Positions 58,748 through 64,000 of a DNA stretch of 64,000 nt are shown piece after piece. Below the pieces are notes generated by a model. The model searched no databases, had not been told where the DNA came from, and worked only from the letters and a program-made list of their open reading frames with translations. Within the stretch, counting starts at the first letter, position 1. Each line of letters opens with the position of its first letter. The DNA is from Gymnopus androsaceus JB14 (taxonomy: Eukaryota; Basidiomycota; Agaricomycetes; Agaricales; Omphalotaceae), in the NCBI GenBank assembly GCA_009733575.1, contig ML769403.1, positions 124,001 to 188,000 on the forward strand, in the 5' to 3' direction. Both the position numbers and the translations under genes were made by a program.

Positions 58748-61331
58748 TGTCGTTCATATTTCGCTTTTTCCGCTATTTGCGGTCAATGTGCGCGCCAATA
58801 ACGGCAGTAATCGGCTTCTCATGTCTTCTTACATTCATTTTCATCTTATATCAACCAACACCTGGGCCAGGCATAAAGCAAAGATTGGGATGGCAAAGCT
58901 GGGAATCGATTTCGATTGCTAGCGAAGTGGGTACAGCTTCCAATGCGACAACTAGCCCGAGTCAAGCTGGAGATAGCAGCAAGGTAGACTTGCCAGAAGG
59001 CGTGGATTGGTGGAACGTTTCTGGCATCTCAGGCTTAGGGCAGGATAATATCGATACTACATCGTTTCCACTTGACGTTTGGTCTCCTCTCCTTCCTCGT
59101 GAGCGACTGAATTCATGATATTTTTACCCACTAATAATAATCGTCCATTTCAGATGACACTGGATGTGAGTCGAATTTTCTGATACTTTCACCTCTCTAA
59201 TAGCTCCTTCGCAGTGTCAGAAATAGCTGTAACCCACTGTTTTATGGACCCACATATTGCCGGAGACATATGCTCACCATCAACTACCACCGAGAAGGAT
59301 GCTATTCGCGGTCCTTGGGTTCGTGTGGATAGAAACTTAAATCTCGAGTCAGGATACATGAGCGGATTCGTTGTTCGTCTTCAATTTTAAAATCTCAACC
59401 ATTGACCTTGCTTACGTCTCGCTGTAGAGCCTATTCTACCGCCGCACTCGCAGGCTTGACATCAATCTCATTGACGAGATACGACTACTCCCGGCTGAAG
59501 AAGAACCCATTCCTCTTGAAGATTGGACGAAAGCAGAAACCTCCCTACGTTTCCGGTGTTTATCACGCTACTCCGCTATTTCTTTGGTACCATGTGGGCA
59601 AAACTGCGAGTGATATGACAGCAGATGACAAGAGCAAGATAATAACGGAGATGGATGTTCTCTACGGAGATGACATTCCTTGGTGGGGTTTCGAAAAGCT
59701 TGAGCCTGCTACCATGGCCAGGGTGGAGGGGAGAATAGATGGCGCTTGGATCACTACCAGGAAGGGCGTAAAACCTGTACCTAAGGCCCCACCGTTGCAT
59801 TTCTCTAGGGACGGCAGGTTCAAGATTTTACAGATCGCGGATCTGCACTACGCTGTGTCTGTCGGTCGCTGTCAAGATATTCGTCCTGGCACAACCTTGG
59901 ATAAAATGTGTACTTCGCCGGATGGCCAGGCTCGGATAATTTAACCTCTACGCTACTGGGGCGGATGCTCGATGTAGAGAAACCTGATCTAGTTGTGTTC
60001 ACCGGTGATCAACTCAACGGACAAGGATCCTCCTGGGACCCGAAGAGCGTCCTGGCCAAGTTTGCGAAGGAGGTATGGGGACGAGGTATTCCATGGGCAG
60101 CAATTTTCGGAGAACATGATTCGGAGGTCGGACTGAAAAGGGAGGATCAGGTGTGTGGTTTAACTTTGTCCTGATAGAATTTTTCTGATTTTCAAGGTAG
60201 ATAACTTTAATGGAGAACATGCCATACAGTCTAGCACAAAGGGGGCCAAAGGACATACACGGGGTAGGAAACTATGTGCTCAAAGTGCGGAGCGCGGATC
60301 CGTAAGCGCTTTGCTTTTGATGACTTTCCAAGCTGACAGTCTTTCGTGATTTTGCTTTCCTAGTTCGATGACCCACCTTCTCACTCTCTATTTCTTGGAC
60401 TCTGGTTGGTATACCGAAGGCTTCTTCTCATTTTTCGGGTGGTTCCAGCCAACAAAATACGACTGGCTGAGGCAAAATCAGATTGACTGGTTCTTACAAG
60501 AGAGTGGTGAGTTATAAGGCTCGAGTCTATGCATCGCACATTGATCCTCCATCCCCTATAGCCTCGATAGACATGATTGAGAGGCCGTTTACCCCAGACG
60601 GAGCCAAAGACTTGGGATCGATCTGGGCTCGCCAAACAGATCAGCTAACACCACAAACGCGCAGACTCGCCAAACCCAACGCGATGATGTTCTTCCATAT
60701 GCCTTTGTATGTTCCCAGAGATTAGTTTGTCTTCTTTGTTGCATGCCTAATTTACTACTTTTCATCGACAGACCAGAAGCTTATTCGGCCGCAGACAGAA
60801 ACCCGGACACCAAACGACCCTTGGACGTGGGCTTGAGCGGTCTCGAACAAAATGGGAATGCGGAAGGGAACGATGGATTTTTCACGAAAGCGTTGCTGAA
60901 TGCTACAGAAAGCAATCACGTTAATGCAGCAGCAGGGTCAGGAAACGGACCCAAGCAGGAAGTGAAGGTAGTTGCTAATGGGCATTGTCACCGTGGGTTT
61001 TGTGTCTTGTTGGATCGAATTTTTTCACTGAAACGGCGTATACGCTATGCTATGCAGTCACGGAAAACTGCCGTCGCGTAAAGGGAGTCTGGATGTGCTT
61101 TGGTGGTGGAGGGTGCGTTCTTTTTGCGTTGGCTTTGTATGCATTGCTAATCCTTGAATGTATAGATCGTACTCTGGGTATGGTAGAGTCGGTTTTGATC
61201 GTCGATTCCGGGTATACGAGATCTCCGATTATGGAGAAAGGATTCGTACTTGGAAGCGTCTCGAGGGTACTGAAGCTGAGCCTGAAGGAAGAGTAGCGGA
61301 TGATCTAGTCCTCTATCCACAGAAGTTTTGA
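58748..61331 (+). CDS. calcineurin-like metallophosphoesterase, Dcr2 type
   Basis: It is a dinuclear-metal phosphoesterase of the fungal Dcr2/Sia1 group; yeast Dcr2 is a phosphatase acting on cell-cycle and stress targets. The N-terminus has a signal anchor (ITAVIGFSCLLTFIFILY), then a luminal region and the catalytic domain. Metal motifs are FKILQIADLHY, VVFTGDQLNG, IFGEHDSE (Glu where most have GNHD) and VVANGHCH, with SYSGYGRVGFDRRFRVYEIS near the C-terminus. The final exon follows an intron ending GTATAG, with TGA at 61329. Two single-base changes disturb the frame: an extra T in CGTTTCC near 59551 (SLR then SGVYHATPLFLWY), and a missing A in AAAA near 59905 (LDK then VYFAGWPGSDN). Either could be an assembly error. 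Confidence 0.8.
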
Positions 61332-61604
61332 GTGGTTCGAACAGTAGTATGCATATTGTATTATATAGCCTAACATGCTTTTTTATCCATATATTATTCA
61401 CAAGAGATTAGCATATTCACAAGAGACAAGATATTAGCGTTGGGACAGTGTGCGATCATGATTGTAACTGACTTACGTACAATGACATGGCTACTGGTTC
61501 AAGTCTATATTCTCTCCTCACCTCCATCACGGGATTGACTCTGTGGTGAGTAGCCTTACGCCATTATTATATTGTTCTATTCTAAACAAAAGCAATAGTT
61601 CATT

Positions 61605-63544
61605 ATGGCTTCAGAAACGGAGAATTTTCATCAAGAGACCGACGTCGATAAATTGGCAGAGATACAGAGAACGTTACGGGCAGAATATGGCACTGCAGTT
61701 CAATCGGTGGATGAAATTGAAATGTCTAGAGCCCTTGCAGACCTTGACAAAGACCTCGAGGACTGTAAAGTCGGGATCCACCGTGTGCAATCCGAGCTTC
61801 ATCGCTTGGAGACTCGTCGTCAGCATTTGGAAAAGTACAAAGCGTCCTTATGGGCGCTCAGGTCACCCATTCGTAGATTGCCGAACGAGACTTTCCTCTC
61901 CATTTTCGGCTTTGCATGCGATACGAACGAGATTACATCGAAAAGTTTAGGGACCATGCCTGCGCTGACAATTAGCAGTGTGTGTTCGCGATGGAGGTGC
62001 CTGGCAAAGTCTTTACCTGATATATGGTCCTGTATCCATATTAAGATGAACACATCTTTCAGCCTACCTTCCTTCCCCATTTTGGACCTCTACCTCACCT
62101 CTTCACAACAATCTCCTCTCACTCTCACATTCAGTGAAAAGCATAGTGAAAAGCTGAGGCCACAACATTTAGCTATCTGTACTACTCTTGTTGGATGTTG
62201 TGCCCGGTGGAAGAAGCTTCAAGTAGAGGCTCAAGTCTGGAAGGCTCTCATGAATCCAAAACATCCTATGCGTTTCCCGCTACTAGAAGAAGTTGCAATC
62301 CCAAACATCCTCATTCATTCAGTCTCGACTAGACCTCTTCCAGGATGCACCCAATCTGCGCAGGTTCAGGGTTGGGACGATTTCTTTGGGGGACTTGCAT
62401 GGCCATGACTTTCCTTGGAAGCAACTTGTCATGCTTGATATCGCTCAATTCATCGAGGGAATGCAATGTGTGTTCGAGGTGTGTTCTCAAGAGGTGAATG
62501 ATTCCTGAATCGGGTACACAAACCTGCTCGCATGGCTTTGACATGGGAGTGTGATTAGCGCCAGTCATCGCCGAGCTGCCGGGGCAGAAAGCCATCTCTT
62601 GACTGGTGGCTTGGGCTTAGGATTTGAGTGAAATGCTGCAGCTCGAAGTAAATTTCCAGAGAGCTAATCAAATGGTAAGAGTATGAGATTGAAGGCTATA
62701 TAAGTATAAGAAAACGCTACTGGCTCCTGGGCGCTAATCACTTCTTCATCATTCCCATGTCAAGGCCACGCGAGCAGGTTTGTGTACCCGATTCAGGAAT
62801 CATTCACCTCTTGTGTGTTCTGATCTCAGAGAGTTGCGCTTTCACCAGTTTCTCCAATGCAATTTTGTACGATGTGAACCTGCTATAATAGCACCTGTTG
62901 TAGAAAGGATATCCTTTTTACTCTCTCCAAAATGTCGCCACCAGTCGCTGGCGATTGTTTTTTCCTCAATCATATGCCCTTCATTGACCTCTCTTCTCAT
63001 GGAAGGGGCCGGTAAATACACAAACCCCTGGCCTAAAGATGACCTGAACATGTTCATATCGAGTTCATCTTTTCGCCTCACGACCCTCTATTAAATTCAT
63101 CCCACTCTTGGACTCAGATCTCCTTGATCTTCTTCATCGCCTTCCCTCTCTGCTTGATCTTACGATAGATCATTCTAGAGTATCAGACACTAGTCCCATA
63201 ACTTCATGCCTTCTGCAGAGTCTGCATGCTTCCCATCGCACAGCATCTGCGCCAGTCCCCTCAGCACTGGTCACAAAATTGCAGAGTATTGCCCTCACAT
63301 TCAGTGGCTCAGACTTCAGCGATGGACATTTTGTTGATATAGTTTCTTCAAGGTGGAATCTCGAAGCTTTCACCGCGGCGATGGTTGTTCATTGACTTCT
63401 GGCGGTGAAATTCCTGCTTGTTTGCGCTCCGTTGTCATGCGTTTCACAGATCGAGATGTGGACGAGGAGATCTACGCACCGTTGAAGTATCTCGAAGCAG
63501 CGGGTTTGAGGGTGGTTGTCACTGGGCAGAACTCCGAGTCATAG
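61605..63544 (+). pseudogene. F-box protein gene, frameshifted and split by a MITE
   Basis: The N-terminal coiled coil is MASETENFHQETDVDKLAEI and VGIHRVQSELHRLETRRQHLE. The F-box is SPIRRLPNETFLSIFGFACD ... ISSVCSRWRCLAKSLPDIW, as in many Agaricomycete SCF-type adaptors. Leucine-rich segments follow. The frame shifts near 62325 (IHSV to LDLFQDAPNLRRFRV), again near 63090 and near 63390. A 326-bp MITE interrupts it at 62488-62813; without the MITE, VFEVCS continues into DLRELRFHQF in frame. The last readable part is LRSVVMRFTDRDVDEEIYAP, with its stop at 63542. Several independent lesions make this a true pseudogene. Confidence 0.8.
62488..62813. mobile_element. hAT-like MITE, 326 bp, with 8-bp TSD
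   Basis: The ends are CAAGAGGTGAATGATTCC and its complement, with inverted similarity running about 60 bp. TGTGTTCT is duplicated at 62480-62487 and 62814-62821. The 8-bp duplication and CA(A/G)-type ends fit the hAT superfamily. The interior is non-coding. Confidence 0.88.
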
Positions 63545-64000
63545 ATATTGTCCGTGTTTCAAGTTGTAGTAGGTACTTCTTCGATGTAGTAAGTACTCAA
63601 GCAGAGGTTTCTTCGATACCAAGCTGCCATGCTAACCTCAGTCTCCAAAGAGAGACAGTCACCGATGGATGTGTGTATACGTTAATCGCACCCATACTTG
63701 AACCTTGACCGGCGTGCAGTCCCATCGCTCTAATTCTAAGTCTTCCAATTCCAGCGATGCGGAAGTCGGAGCACAAGGAAAACTGAAGTTCATATCAAGA
63801 AAACAATTGATAAACGTTCTGCAGTAACATATACTATACAGTCGTTTCGTTCAAACAGAGGTATACGAGAACCTTCGATATTGAGCATACCTCATCCAGC
63901 AGAGCCGAGGAGCCCCGTCAAATCTCAGTCTTTGCTCTTCTGATCAGCTTCTCCATGGGGACGGTGGTGGGAGGTTCAGCAGCGAGCAAGGCAAAACAAG
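63545..64000. other. intergenic at window end
   Basis: This is the 3' flank of the F-box pseudogene. No gene start or RNA is recognised. Confidence 0.4.

Overview
The window looks like a filamentous basidiomycete (Agaricomycetes) chromosome segment. The genes are split by many short GT-AG introns of about 45-60 nt. The families present (DUF6533 membrane proteins, fungal HNH proteins, BTB and F-box proteins with coiled coils, single-pass Ser/Thr-rich membrane proteins, Ty3-type gag) are typical of mushrooms. No rRNA, CRISPR array or convincing tRNA was seen.

Layout. 0-0.5 kb: 3' end of an unidentified gene. 0.8-18.7 kb: three DUF6533 paralogues. Copy 1 (minus) and copy 2 (plus) lie in the arms of a ~2.2-kb inverted duplication that encloses a frame-broken HNH gene and an importin-beta (Kap123/importin-4-like) gene. 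Copy 3 follows copy 2 in tandem. 19-26 kb: a housekeeping stretch with a class-2 dihydroorotate dehydrogenase, a BTB protein with a 16-nt microexon, and a single-pass membrane protein. 26.6-34.7 kb: a bimodular nonribosomal peptide synthetase (NRPS), read as C(truncated)-A1-T1-C2-A2[MT]-T2-TE. 36.7-49.1 kb: a 12.4-kb element with long terminal inverted repeats (TIRs) and a 6-bp target-site duplication (TSD). It carries a nested gag-only LTR retrotransposon, an inverted pair of MITEs, a 612-bp TIR element and a solo LTR. 49.3-54.4 kb: more transposon wreckage. 54.7-56.3 kb: an MFS drug:H+ antiporter-type transporter. 56.9-57.4 kb: a small coiled-coil gene. 58.0 kb: a truncated second copy of the membrane-protein gene's 3' end. 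58.7-61.3 kb: a Dcr2-type metallophosphoesterase. 61.6-63.5 kb: an F-box pseudogene split by a hAT-like MITE with an 8-bp TSD.

How it fits together. The NRPS, the transposon island and the MFS transporter lie between direct repeats of the membrane-protein gene (about 25.3-26.0 and 58.0-58.7 kb). My inference is that the membrane-protein and phosphoesterase genes were once neighbours. A ~32-kb block carrying a small secondary-metabolite module (synthetase plus candidate exporter) would then have been placed between them. The NRPS product is unknown. From the domains alone it would be a dipeptide-scale, probably N-methylated compound released by a thioesterase.

Caveats. Single-base indels in homopolymers interrupt HNH, the phosphoesterase and DUF6533 copy 3, so base-calling error competes with real pseudogenisation there. 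Exon borders were read by eye. No alignments or database searches were run.
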